Assembly (NCBI GenBank): GCA_938008665.1
Contig: CALLKA010000017.1
Coordinates: 1-9,771, forward strand
Direction: 5' to 3'
Source: an uncultured Bacteroidota bacterium
GTDB taxonomy: Bacteria > Bacteroidota > Bacteroidia > Chitinophagales > Chitinophagaceae
Length of the DNA stretch: 9,771 nucleotides
Shown piece by piece: positions 1-6,793 of this stretch. Position numbers and translations under genes: made by a program. How positions within the stretch are numbered: position 1 is the first letter of the stretch; each line of letters begins with the position of its first letter. The notes beneath the pieces are model-generated. The model was not told where the DNA came from. It saw nothing but the letters and a program-made list of their open reading frames with translations, and made no database searches.

Positions 1-793
1 AACCCAATCTAGCGATAGCATCTACTTTTGCTTTTGCAAAAGCGTATACTTTTTCTTTGATCGCTTCGTCTTGTTCTGGTTTCTTATAATCACGAACTTC
101 AGTAATGCCAACTACTTTTCTTAATTCTGCTTGTGCTTTAATTTGTTTACGTATCGCTTCATGAGCCATTTCTAAACATTGTACTAATTCTTCTTCAGAA
201 CATTCTTTCGCTTCCCCTTCTACCATCATTAAATTCTTATCAGTTGCAGCAATTAAAAATTCAAAATCAGAAATAGCTAATTGTGCTTTAGAAGGGTTGA
301 TAATAAATTCCCCTTTAATACGTCCGATACGCACTTCTGAAATAATTTCCTTAATTGGAATATTAGAAACAGCCAATGCAGCAGATGCAGCCAAACAAGC
401 CAATGAATCAGGCATTACATTTTCATCACTTGAAATCAAGGAAATCAATACTTGCACATCGCACAAATAATCTTCTGGAAATAAAGGACGTAATGCACGA
501 TCAATTAAACGACTTGTTAAAATTTCGTAATCATTTAAGCGCGCTTCTCTTTTAAAGAAGGATCCAGGGATACGACCTGCAGATGCGAATTTTTCTTGGT
601 AGTCCACACTTAAAGGAAAAAAGTCTTGACCATCCTTAGGATCCTTATTAGCAACAACAGTTGCTAATAAAATACAGTTGCCTTGTCTTACGGTTACTGC
701 TCCGTCTGCTTGACGGGCTAATTTTCCAGTTTCGATAAATACCTCCTGGCCAGGATTAATTTCGAATTTAACTGATTTAGGTTGTGATAACAT
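1..793 (-). CDS. pnp: Polynucleotide phosphorylase, N-terminal part (gene runs off the left edge)
   Basis: The reading frame starts at the ATG whose first base is 793 and stays open for 264 codons to the window edge, so roughly the last 60% of a normal ~700-residue PNPase is missing. PNPase is a trimeric, phosphate-dependent 3'-5' exoribonuclease that degrades mRNA to nucleoside diphosphates. The visible part is the first RNase PH-like domain followed by the start of the helical linker domain. Diagnostic stretches are DFFPLSVDYQEKFASAGR (about residues 57-74), the FFKRE loop (79-83, equivalent to the RNA-gripping FFRR loop of E. coli) and ILTSRLIDRALRPLFPE (91-107). The catalytic second RNase PH domain and the KH and S1 domains lie outside the window. 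The gene follows rpsO on the same strand after 103 nt, the classic rpsO-pnp order. The leader before the ATG is A/T-rich with no clear Shine-Dalgarno sequence. Identification is firm from the conserved blocks; only completeness is unknown. Confidence 0.97.
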   Translation of the reverse strand, partial: MLSQPKSVKFEINPGQEVFIETGKLARQADGAVTVRQGNCILLATVVANKDPKDGQDFFPLSVDYQEKFASAGRIPGSFFKREARLNDYEILTSRLIDRALRPLFPEDYLCDVQVLISLISSDENVMPDSLACLAASAALAVSNIPIKEIISEVRIGRIKGEFIINPSKAQLAISDFEFLIAATDKNLMMVEGEAKECSEEELVQCLEMAHEAIRKQIKAQAELRKVVGITEVRDYKKPEQDEAIKEKVYAFAKAKVDAIARLG

Positions 794-847
794 GTTAATT
801 TTTTTTAAATCTTTTCTTGTAAGAAACGATCGTATATAAACAACTAA

Positions 848-872
848 TCCCAACCGTGTTTGACAGTTGGGA
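848..872 (-). promoter_or_regulatory. Strong hairpin in the rpsO-pnp intergenic region
   Basis: On the transcribed strand, TCCCAACTGT pairs with ACGGTTGGGA around a CAAAC loop. This gives 10 consecutive pairs including one G-U. It lies 24 nt past the rpsO stop and 54 nt before the pnp start. The sequence after it (TTAGTTGTTTATATA) is U-rich but not a clean U run. It could therefore be a leaky terminator or attenuator, or a processing stem. In E. coli the rpsO-pnp gap holds both a partial terminator and an RNase III stem used for PNPase autoregulation; that comparison is by position only. Confidence 0.7.
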
Positions 873-896
873 CAGCTATTATAAGATTGTTTTGAA

Positions 897-1169
897 TTAT
901 TTTCTTAAGCCTAATTTTTCAATTAGTGCGCGGTAACCAGTAAGGTTATGTTTTTGCAAATAAACTAACAAACGCTTACGCTGACCCACTAATTGCATTA
1001 ACCCTCTTTGAGTTGAATGATCTTTGTGGTTCACTTTTAAATGTCCGGAGATGTGTGCAATACGTTCAGTTAATAAGGCAACTTGTCCTTCAATTGAACC
1101 AGTGTTTGTTGCTTTTCCGCCAAATTCAGCAAAAATGCCTGCTTTTTTTTCTTTTGTTAATGTAGCCAT
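897..1169 (-). CDS. rpsO: 30S ribosomal protein S15
   Basis: This encodes S15 (90 residues, the usual length), a primary 16S rRNA-binding protein of the small subunit platform that binds the central domain early in assembly. The full family pattern is visible: an N-terminal helix MATLTKEKKAGIFAEFG, then the TGSIEGQVALLTERI helix, the loop with HLKVNHKDHSTQRGL (about residues 43-57, holding the conserved His and Asp that contact rRNA), and LVGQRKRLLVYLQ near the C-terminal helix. The ATG start is fixed by the conserved N-terminus. The gene sits between lolA (stop 86 nt upstream) and pnp (103 nt downstream), all on the same strand. A candidate promoter and a leader hairpin lie in the 86-nt gap upstream. 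S15 represses its own mRNA in several bacterial groups through leader structures that differ between phyla, so the leader hairpin may matter. Confidence 0.98.
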   Translation of the reverse strand: MATLTKEKKAGIFAEFGGKATNTGSIEGQVALLTERIAHISGHLKVNHKDHSTQRGLMQLVGQRKRLLVYLQKHNLTGYRALIEKLGLRK

Positions 1170-1187
1170 TGTAAAACTTCTTTTTTT

Positions 1188-1206
1188 GTAGTTAACGATT
1201 AACTAC
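1188..1206 (-). promoter_or_regulatory. Perfect hairpin in the rpsO 5' leader
   Basis: GTAGTTAA and TTAACTAC form a perfect 8-bp inverted repeat around a 3-nt loop (TCG on the transcribed strand). It lies about 18 nt before the rpsO ATG and inside the leader predicted from the promoter at 1225-1259. It is followed by an A-rich tract, not a U run, so it is not a terminator for transcription towards rpsO. A role in translational control of rpsO is an inference. Confidence 0.5.
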
Positions 1207-1224
1207 GATTTTATTTTTTTATTT

Positions 1225-1259
1225 CGGCTGCGAAGATACGTGGAAAAGGCGTAAATCAA
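1225..1259 (-). promoter_or_regulatory. Candidate promoter of rpsO (-7 and -33 elements)
   Basis: Reading the minus strand, TATCTTCGCAGCCG (1238 to 1225) matches the Bacteroidota -7 pattern TAnnTTTGCA with one change. A TTG (1259 to 1257) sits 18 nt upstream in the -33 position. The predicted start of transcription is near 1227, giving a leader of about 58 nt. The TTG overlaps the stop codon of lolA, so the promoter begins exactly where the upstream gene ends. Confidence 0.6.
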
Positions 1260-1888
1260 TCAAAAATTTCAACGTTTTTTGGATATTTAGCGCGATTGAA
1301 AATGAATAGGTTATCTGCTAACAGGGCGGTGTAACTGATAGAAAGGACCTTAACATCGGTGATATTGTTACTTTTATCTAAGATGGAGGCATTAGATAAA
1401 GCCGATTTAAGCTTATCTATAATCAAGGTCACTTTTTGAAAACTCTTTCTTTTATCAATGGGGTATAATTCAATAGTTGCCTTATTTACATTTTGACTTA
1501 ACAAGCTGAAATTGAAGTCCTTATCATAGCTACCTGATAATAATTTTTGTGGACTTAGGGTTTGATCAGACTCCCCCATGGCTGACTTAGATATGGAGTT
1601 TACCCCATCAAAATTATAGATATTCAATCCATCACAAAGAATTTCCATTTTACCCTCATGTAAAAGGTATTTGTCCCCTTTCATCTTCAGATTGATGGAC
1701 TTAGCCCCCATGGACTTCCCCTTGTTATTTTTAGTGGTAAGTTGAATATTAACCATTATGCCTTTGGACTGCTTCACTTTTTGCCCTAATTGGTCAAGGA
1801 TGACCTTTGCTTGTGGGTCCTTTTGGGCCAAAGCTGGAAACGAAATAAGGGCTATAAATAATATAAATAAATATCTCAGTTGCAGCAT
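1256..1888 (-). CDS. lolA: LolA-like outer-membrane lipoprotein carrier protein
   Basis: This 210-residue protein has a clear signal peptide (MLQLRYLFILFIALISFPALA, probable cleavage after residue 21), which predicts export to the periplasm. The mature part begins with DPQAKVILDQLGQKVKQ and continues with alternating strands. These include a KGDKYLLHEGKMEILCDGLNIYNF stretch (about residues 70-93), LSPQKLLSG (110-118), DKDFNFSLL, and a C-terminal pattern ending in KYPKNVEIFD. This layout and length fit the Bacteroidota LolA family, which forms an open beta-barrel that ferries lipoproteins from LolCDE across the periplasm. Sequence conservation in this family is low, so the name rests on overall pattern and on the position next to ftsK, a common pairing in Bacteroidota. 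No LolB partner is visible. The gene has a candidate promoter and a bracketing inverted repeat in the 116-nt gap before it. The stop overlaps the -33 element of the rpsO promoter. Confidence 0.8.
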   Translation of the reverse strand: MLQLRYLFILFIALISFPALAQKDPQAKVILDQLGQKVKQSKGIMVNIQLTTKNNKGKSMGAKSINLKMKGDKYLLHEGKMEILCDGLNIYNFDGVNSISKSAMGESDQTLSPQKLLSGSYDKDFNFSLLSQNVNKATIELYPIDKRKSFQKVTLIIDKLKSALSNASILDKSNNITDVKVLSISYTALLADNLFIFNRAKYPKNVEIFD

Positions 1889-1919
1889 TTGGTTGATTTT
1901 AAGCTTTTATATTAAAAGT

Positions 1920-1972
1920 TATCCGTTGGACAAAAATAGTCAATTGTTGTTTAATGAACAATCCAACGGGTA
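1920..1972. repeat. Inverted repeat bracketing the lolA promoter
   Basis: The arms TATCCGTTGGA (1920-1930) and TCCAACGGGTA (1962-1972) are complementary over 11 positions, with one G-T mismatch that would be a G-U wobble in RNA. A second short pair, TTGTT (1944-1948) and AACAA (1957-1961), abuts the right arm. As RNA this could form a bulged stem-loop. As DNA the arms lie about 42 bp centre to centre, directly outside the predicted -33 and -7 elements of lolA. It may be an operator pair or an intergenic RNA structure after ftsK; there is no terminal U run to make it a standard terminator. Confidence 0.6.
1931..1961 (-). promoter_or_regulatory. Candidate promoter of lolA
   Basis: On the minus strand, TATTTTTG (1938 to 1931) matches TAnnTTTG exactly. 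A TTG (1961 to 1959) lies 20 nt upstream, the usual Bacteroidota spacing. Transcription would start near 1927, giving a leader of roughly 39 nt before the lolA ATG at 1888. Confidence 0.55.
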
Positions 1973-2004
1973 TAGGTCCAATTTTAAGGGGTTATTTTAT
2001 TGCG

Positions 2005-4545
2005 TTATAGGTTTTGTAGAAAATCATATAGCTCAGTATCCGTTTTATAAAGCACTTCCCTTGGCTTGCTGCCTTGGCTTGGCCCAACGATACCTGCCGA
2101 CTCCAATTGATCCATTAAGCGCCCTGCCCTATTATAACCTAGTTTCATACGGCGTTGTATTAAGGAAGTAGATCCCATTTGTGCATTCACAATTAATTTA
2201 GCTGCATCCTCAAATAAAGGGTCCCTATCACCAGCATCAAAACCACTTGCATCCGTATCTTTCTCATCGGTATATTCAGGTAATAAGAAGGCCTGCGGAT
2301 ATCCTTTTTGTTCTGCAATGAAATTACATACGCGGTCCACTTCTGGGGTATCCACAAATGCGCACTGTAAACGTGTAATTTCTCCATTGTAACTGACCAG
2401 CATATCACCTTTACCAATTAACTGCTCTGCACCACCCGCATCTAAGATAGTACGGCTATCAATTTTACTGGATACTTTAAATGCAATACGCGCCGGGAAA
2501 TTCGCTTTAATGGTACCTGTAATAATATTTACAGAAGGTCGTTGTGTCGCGATAATTAAATGTATTCCCACCGCACGTGCTAACTGCGCCAAACGTGCAA
2601 TCGGCATTTCTACTTCCTTGCCCGCAGTCATAATTAAATCAGCAAATTCATCCACAACCAATACAATGAACGGTAAATATTGATGCCCTTTTTCAGGATT
2701 TAATTTTCGTGCAGTGAACTTCTCGTTATACTCTTTGATATTTCTACAACCTGCTTCTTTTAATAAATCATACCGATTATCCATTTCAATACACAATGCA
2801 TTTAAAGTACTGATTACTTTTTTGGTATCAGTGATAATTGCATCTTCCTCCCCAGGTAGTTTTGCTAAAAAATGTTTTTCAATGACGCGGTACAAACTTA
2901 ATTCCACTTTCTTAGGATCCACCAACACAAACTTTAATTGCGAAGGGTGTTTCTTATATAATAGAGAAACTAAAATTGCATTTAAACCCACCGACTTACC
3001 TTGACCAGTTGCCCCTGCCATTAATAAGTGCGGCATGCTTGCTAAATCCACAATGAAATTTTCATTGTCAATTTTTTTACCAATCGCTATCGGAAGCGAG
3101 TATTGACTGGTTTGGAATTTCTCACTCGCCAATAATGTTTTCATGCTCACCACGGACTTCCGAATATTGGGCACTTCAATACCAATGGTGCCTTTGCCAG
3201 GAATAGGTGCAATAATACGAATACCTAATGCAGCTAAACTTAATGCAATATCATCCTCTAAATTTTTAATACGGCTAATACGAACACCAGGTGCAGGTAC
3301 AATTTCATATAAAGTAACTGTAGGTCCTACCGTAGCAGCAATACGTTGAATTGAAATATCGTAATTTTTTAAAGTAGCAATAATTTGATTTTTGTGCGTT
3401 TCCAATTCTTCTGGATCCTGTACAATTTTTTCACTACCATGCGTCTCTAATAAATTAATATTAGGATACTTATAATTTTTTAAATCAAGGGTTGCATCAT
3501 ACTTGGTCGCTAAACTACCAATAGCTGCTGCAGGAATGACTGCTTCTTCTGCACCTTCTTTTATTTCTAAATCCAAATCCTCCAATAACTCTCCATCAAA
3601 ATTCGAAATATTCTTTTTTGTGGGAACTACATCAACAATGGGCGCCACTTCCGGAACTTCTTCCTCTTCAATTAAAGTAGGTTCTAATTCAGCGATGTTG
3701 GTATTTTCTTCTTCTTCTAAGGATAATTCATCAATGAAAAGTTTTCCCCCATCCGCTATATCTGTAGGTATCAAATTGCCATCTGCATCTTTATTTTCCT
3801 TTAACTTATTCCCACCGGCATTTTGCAAGTTGGTTGCTTGATTTAAATCCCATTCTTGTTTTACCGCTTCTTCGTTGTCTTCACTAATAAATACTTCCTC
3901 TTTTTTCTTAGGTAGTAAAAAACTTAAATTAGGCACATTAAAGCTTGGATTAAAACGCCAAATAAAATAACTAAATCCAGCAACGAATAAAATGGCGCCT
4001 GTACCAAAACTACCCACCCACTTAATTAACCAATTACTACTATATTCTCCCAAAGCGCCACCCCATGAAAATGCAGCTTGCGCAGATACAAAAGCAAAAC
4101 AGGTACTTAAAACCAATAAGCCAATGATTACATAGCGCACATTTCGCCATAAACTAAAAATTGGTTTTGTAAAAAACAAGTTGACGCCCAATACAAAAAA
4201 GAAAGTGCAAAATAAATAGGCAGCTACACCAAAACCATTAAACATCATTTGATAGGCAATAAAAGCGCCTAGATACCCTAATAAATTATTGACCTTGACA
4301 TCATTCGTTGAAAATAATTGCGTACGCCATAATTGAACCATATCTTGGTCCTCTTGCCAAGTAAATAAAAACGAAGTAAATGCCACAAATAAAAATAGGG
4401 CAATAAGCATAGAAATGGCGCCCGCTATTTTCGAAGTGCGCTCATCCTTTACCACTTCTGTAACAGTGACGGAGGCCTCCTTGTCTGGATTTAAGATGGG
4501 AGAATTAACGTTGGGTTCTTTTTTGCTTTTAAGCGTATTTGCCAT
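2005..4545 (-). CDS. ftsK: DNA translocase FtsK (FtsK/SpoIIIE family)
   Basis: This 846-residue protein has the three-part FtsK plan. Residues about 40-200 hold four or five membrane helices that anchor it at the division septum. Residues about 205-345 form a charged, acid-rich linker with EEEE runs, shorter than the E. coli linker. The motor follows: an alpha/beta region from about 370, Walker A GATGQGKS (511-518), Walker B VLVVDEF (628-634) and the conserved block ATQRPSVNIITGTIKANFPA (666-685). The last ~70 residues are a winged-helix gamma domain (QRRMKLGYNRAGRLMDQLE, 797-815), which reads polar KOPS-type sequences. The protein pumps DNA during chromosome dimer resolution and segregation at the closing septum. 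The ATG is the only reasonable start, because the next Met (residue 46) is inside the first membrane helix. It lies 75 nt after the DUF423 gene and 116 nt before lolA. A -7-like box lies only 5 nt from the ATG. Confidence 0.97.
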   Translation of the reverse strand: MANTLKSKKEPNVNSPILNPDKEASVTVTEVVKDERTSKIAGAISMLIALFLFVAFTSFLFTWQEDQDMVQLWRTQLFSTNDVKVNNLLGYLGAFIAYQMMFNGFGVAAYLFCTFFFVLGVNLFFTKPIFSLWRNVRYVIIGLLVLSTCFAFVSAQAAFSWGGALGEYSSNWLIKWVGSFGTGAILFVAGFSYFIWRFNPSFNVPNLSFLLPKKKEEVFISEDNEEAVKQEWDLNQATNLQNAGGNKLKENKDADGNLIPTDIADGGKLFIDELSLEEEENTNIAELEPTLIEEEEVPEVAPIVDVVPTKKNISNFDGELLEDLDLEIKEGAEEAVIPAAAIGSLATKYDATLDLKNYKYPNINLLETHGSEKIVQDPEELETHKNQIIATLKNYDISIQRIAATVGPTVTLYEIVPAPGVRISRIKNLEDDIALSLAALGIRIIAPIPGKGTIGIEVPNIRKSVVSMKTLLASEKFQTSQYSLPIAIGKKIDNENFIVDLASMPHLLMAGATGQGKSVGLNAILVSLLYKKHPSQLKFVLVDPKKVELSLYRVIEKHFLAKLPGEEDAIITDTKKVISTLNALCIEMDNRYDLLKEAGCRNIKEYNEKFTARKLNPEKGHQYLPFIVLVVDEFADLIMTAGKEVEMPIARLAQLARAVGIHLIIATQRPSVNIITGTIKANFPARIAFKVSSKIDSRTILDAGGAEQLIGKGDMLVSYNGEITRLQCAFVDTPEVDRVCNFIAEQKGYPQAFLLPEYTDEKDTDASGFDAGDRDPLFEDAAKLIVNAQMGSTSLIQRRMKLGYNRAGRLMDQLESAGIVGPSQGSKPREVLYKTDTELYDFLQNL

Positions 4546-4550
4546 GATAA

Positions 4551-4558
4551 CAAATATA
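4551..4558 (-). promoter_or_regulatory. -7-like box directly before the ftsK start
   Basis: TATATTTG on the minus strand matches TAnnTTTG exactly and ends 5 nt before the ftsK ATG. No TTG is found at the expected -33 distance. If it is active, the transcript would begin at or within about 2 nt of the start codon. It may be chance in AT-rich sequence, and read-through from the upstream genes is the alternative. Confidence 0.35.
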
Positions 4559-4620
4559 AGTTATCTGAATAGGACGAAAAAGGAATTTGAAAAAATGTGT
4601 AAAATTGGAAATAGCCCTGC

Positions 4621-5034
4621 CTACTTATCCACTTTTTTAAGATAAACGACCCGCAACCAAAAGTACCAACCTAGTATAAAACACAAACCGCCTAAAGGTG
4701 TGATGGGACCAATAAAACGAATCAATGAATGATTTGTAGCAGAAAGCAAAGTCAAAAAGTACAGGGATCCGCTAAAAAATAAAGTACCGGCAATAAAAAA
4801 ATGAGCCGCCCATCCAATCCATTTTTGCTCCAGAATGCTAAGATGTTGTTGTTGGCAATAAATAGCTAAAGTAATCAATGCTATTGCATGCATGAATTGA
4901 TACCTAACCCCTGTTTCAAATATTTGTAATTTGTCCTCCTGCACCATCGACTTTAAAGCATGCGCGCCAAATGCCCCTAAAATAACAGACAAGGCTGCAA
5001 AACTTAATCCCAAAATCAATATTTTACGATGCAT
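4621..5034 (-). CDS. DUF423 family small membrane protein
   Basis: This 137-residue protein has about four predicted membrane helices (roughly residues 5-27, 44-60, 72-98 and 106-131) and belongs in the inner membrane. It carries the family's recognisable blocks: GAFGAHAL near the N-terminus (residues 20-27), ETGVRYQFMHAIAL (40-53), FSGSLYFL (87-94) and GPITPLGGLCFILGW (109-123). DUF423, which includes E. coli YgdD, is widespread and has no established biochemical function that I know of. The ATG start places the GAFGAHAL block in the first helix as expected, and the frame begins 11 nt inside the end of aroK. That overlap suggests translational coupling with shikimate kinase, though I see nothing that links the two functions. 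Confidence 0.9.
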   Translation of the reverse strand: MHRKILILGLSFAALSVILGAFGAHALKSMVQEDKLQIFETGVRYQFMHAIALITLAIYCQQQHLSILEQKWIGWAAHFFIAGTLFFSGSLYFLTLLSATNHSLIRFIGPITPLGGLCFILGWYFWLRVVYLKKVDK

Positions 5035-5542
5035 GTTTTAGTATTATTTTTTTCAATTCCGATTCAGTGATTTGGTCTGAGGTTACCCGATAATTTGCTT
5101 GTTGATAAAACGAAAACCGATTTACTAATTGCTCTTCTAAAAATGTAGCAATTTGCTTTTCATTTAATTTTGCAATCAATGGACGATGTTCTTTTTCCTT
5201 AATCAATCTTTGCACCAAAACATCCACGGATTCATCCAACCAAATAACGATACCCTCTTTTTTCATCCACTGCATATTTTCATTAAAACAGGGTGTACCA
5301 CCACCTGTTGCTAAAACATACTTTTTCTTTTCCTTGAACCACTTTAATAGTTTCGTCTCTGTTTTTCTAAAATACTCCTCCCCATCTTCCGCAAATAATT
5401 CTGCAATTGTTTTTTCCTCATTCATTTCAATCAATGCATCCAAATCATACCCTGCTGACTTTATCCACTTGGACATTTTTTTTGACCAATGCGATTTTCC
5501 GGAACCCATCAACCCAATTAAAAAAATCTTCTCTGCCGCCAT
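5024..5542 (-). CDS. aroK: Shikimate kinase
   Basis: This 172-residue cytoplasmic enzyme has the usual family length. It phosphorylates shikimate at the 3-hydroxyl with ATP, the fifth step of the chorismate pathway to aromatic amino acids. The P-loop GLMGSGKS is at residues 10-17. DLD (33-35) matches the shikimate- and Mg-binding Asp region. FRKTE (58-62) carries the substrate-binding Arg, and ATGGGTP (78-84) is the Walker B-equivalent glycine motif. HRPL (119-122) is the lid arginine, and NRFSFY (141-146) holds the last conserved substrate Arg. The start at 5542 gives the standard short lead into the P-loop. It lies 16 nt after the acyl-CoA dehydrogenase gene and overlaps the next gene by 11 nt, so it is almost certainly read as part of a longer transcript. 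No other aromatic pathway gene is in the window. Confidence 0.95.
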   Translation of the reverse strand: MAAEKIFLIGLMGSGKSHWSKKMSKWIKSAGYDLDALIEMNEEKTIAELFAEDGEEYFRKTETKLLKWFKEKKKYVLATGGGTPCFNENMQWMKKEGIVIWLDESVDVLVQRLIKEKEHRPLIAKLNEKQIATFLEEQLVNRFSFYQQANYRVTSDQITESELKKIILKHAS

Positions 5543-5558
5543 TTTTATTTTTTATAAT

Positions 5559-6743
5559 TTATTTAAAAGCATTAAACCCTGTGATATCCATTCCTGTTAT
5601 TAATAAATGAATATCATGTGTCCCCTCGTATGTAATCACACTTTCCAAATTCATCATATGTCGCATAATGGAAAATTCACCCGTAATACCCATGCCGCCT
5701 AAAAGCTGTCTTGCATCACGAACAATATTCACTGCCATCTCACAACTGTTTCGCTTGGCCATACTTATTTGTTGCGGTGTTGCACGACCTTCATTCATTA
5801 ATACCCCGATGCGCCAAACCATGAGTTGGGCCTTGGTGATTTCCGTGATCATTTCGGCTAATTTTTTTTGCTGCAACTGAAAAGCCCCAATGGGTTTACC
5901 AAATTGAATTCGTTCCTGACTATACTTTAGAGCGGTATAATAACAATCCATCGCAGCACCTAACGCACCCCAAGCAATACCATAGCGTGCTTTACTTAAA
6001 CAACTTAATGGCCCTTTTAAACCTTTGATATTCGGAAGTATATTTTGTTTCGGCACACGCACCTGATCAAAAACCAACTCCCCTGTTGCACTCGCGCGCA
6101 AACTCCATTTGTCATGAATGGTGGGTGTGGTAAAACCAGCCATGCCACGCTCCACAATCAATCCCACAATTTCACCTTGTTCATCCTTAGCCCACACCAC
6201 AGCAATATCTGCAAGTGGTGAATTGCTAATCCACATCTTTGCACCATTCAAAATCACATGATCCCCCTCTTCTTTAATATTGGTAATCATACTTAATGGG
6301 TCAGAGCCATGATCCGGTTCTGTTAATCCAAAGCAGCCCAACCATTCCCCGGTCGCCAACTTTGGTAAATATTTTTTCTTTTGGGCTTCATCTCCAAATG
6401 CAAAAATGGGATACATCACTAAGGAGCCTTGCACACTTGCCACACTTCGCACCCCACTATCTCCTCTTTCTAATTCTTGCATCATTAAACCATAACTGAT
6501 ATAATCCAATCCACCGCCACCATATTCTGTTGGAATGGTTGGACCAAAACAGCCAAGCGCACCTAATTGTTTTACAATTTGTACAGGAAACTCGGCACGT
6601 TGCGCATAGTCCTCAATGATGGGTGAAATTTCTTTTTTTACATAATCACGAACGGCCTTTCTGACCATGCGTTGTTCTTCATTTAACAACTCATCCAATT
6701 GCAAATAATCTGGTGATTCAAATAAATCGGCGCGGACTGCCAT
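5559..6743 (-). CDS. gcdH: Glutaryl-CoA dehydrogenase-type acyl-CoA dehydrogenase
   Basis: This 394-residue FAD enzyme of the acyl-CoA dehydrogenase family most closely resembles glutaryl-CoA dehydrogenase. That enzyme oxidises and decarboxylates glutaryl-CoA to crotonyl-CoA in lysine and tryptophan breakdown and passes electrons to ETF. Flavin and substrate motifs include GCFGLTEPDHGSDP (136-149), WISNSP (171-176) and SLRASATG (214-221). The catalytic base is the Glu of TYEGTHDIH (E373). ELERGDSGVRS (90-100) keeps the Glu, Arg and Ser that in the human enzyme surround the distal carboxylate of glutaryl-CoA, which separates it from short-chain acyl-CoA dehydrogenases. That assignment uses remembered family structure. 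There is no transit or signal peptide, so it is cytoplasmic. It sits between pyrF (50 nt upstream) and aroK (16 nt downstream). No lysine-degradation or ETF genes are nearby, so the substrate is inferred from residues and not from context. Confidence 0.88.
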   Translation of the reverse strand: MAVRADLFESPDYLQLDELLNEEQRMVRKAVRDYVKKEISPIIEDYAQRAEFPVQIVKQLGALGCFGPTIPTEYGGGGLDYISYGLMMQELERGDSGVRSVASVQGSLVMYPIFAFGDEAQKKKYLPKLATGEWLGCFGLTEPDHGSDPLSMITNIKEEGDHVILNGAKMWISNSPLADIAVVWAKDEQGEIVGLIVERGMAGFTTPTIHDKWSLRASATGELVFDQVRVPKQNILPNIKGLKGPLSCLSKARYGIAWGALGAAMDCYYTALKYSQERIQFGKPIGAFQLQQKKLAEMITEITKAQLMVWRIGVLMNEGRATPQQISMAKRNSCEMAVNIVRDARQLLGGMGITGEFSIMRHMMNLESVITYEGTHDIHLLITGMDITGFNAFK

Positions 6744-6793
6744 GATAAATAATTTACTTAGTGATTCTGTATTGTAAAGTTAATTTAAACTAA

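Noticed and set aside
813..826. Small inverted repeat TTTCTT/AAGAAA before pnp as a regulatory stem
   Set aside because: Only five or six weak pairs with a tiny loop in AT-rich sequence, expected by chance.
1904..1918. CTTTTA-TAT-TAAAAG hairpin in the lolA leader
   Set aside because: A six-pair A/T stem is too weak to be meaningful without conservation data, and the stronger bracketing repeat next to it explains more.
1758..2171. Plus-strand frame of 137 codons spanning the lolA start, the gap and the ftsK end
   Set aside because: It runs antisense to two well-supported genes and its translation looks like no protein family. The gap region it crosses is better explained by the lolA promoter.
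2193..2417. Second minus-strand frame inside ftsK
   Set aside because: It lies wholly inside the FtsK motor/gamma coding region in another frame; there is no sign of programmed frameshifting or internal initiation.
3503..3841. Open plus-strand frame of 112 codons opposite ftsK, serine- and proline-rich
   Set aside because: It is antisense to the acidic linker of FtsK, whose GAA/GAG codons read as serine-rich sequence on the other strand. It has no promoter, no leader and no recognisable protein character.
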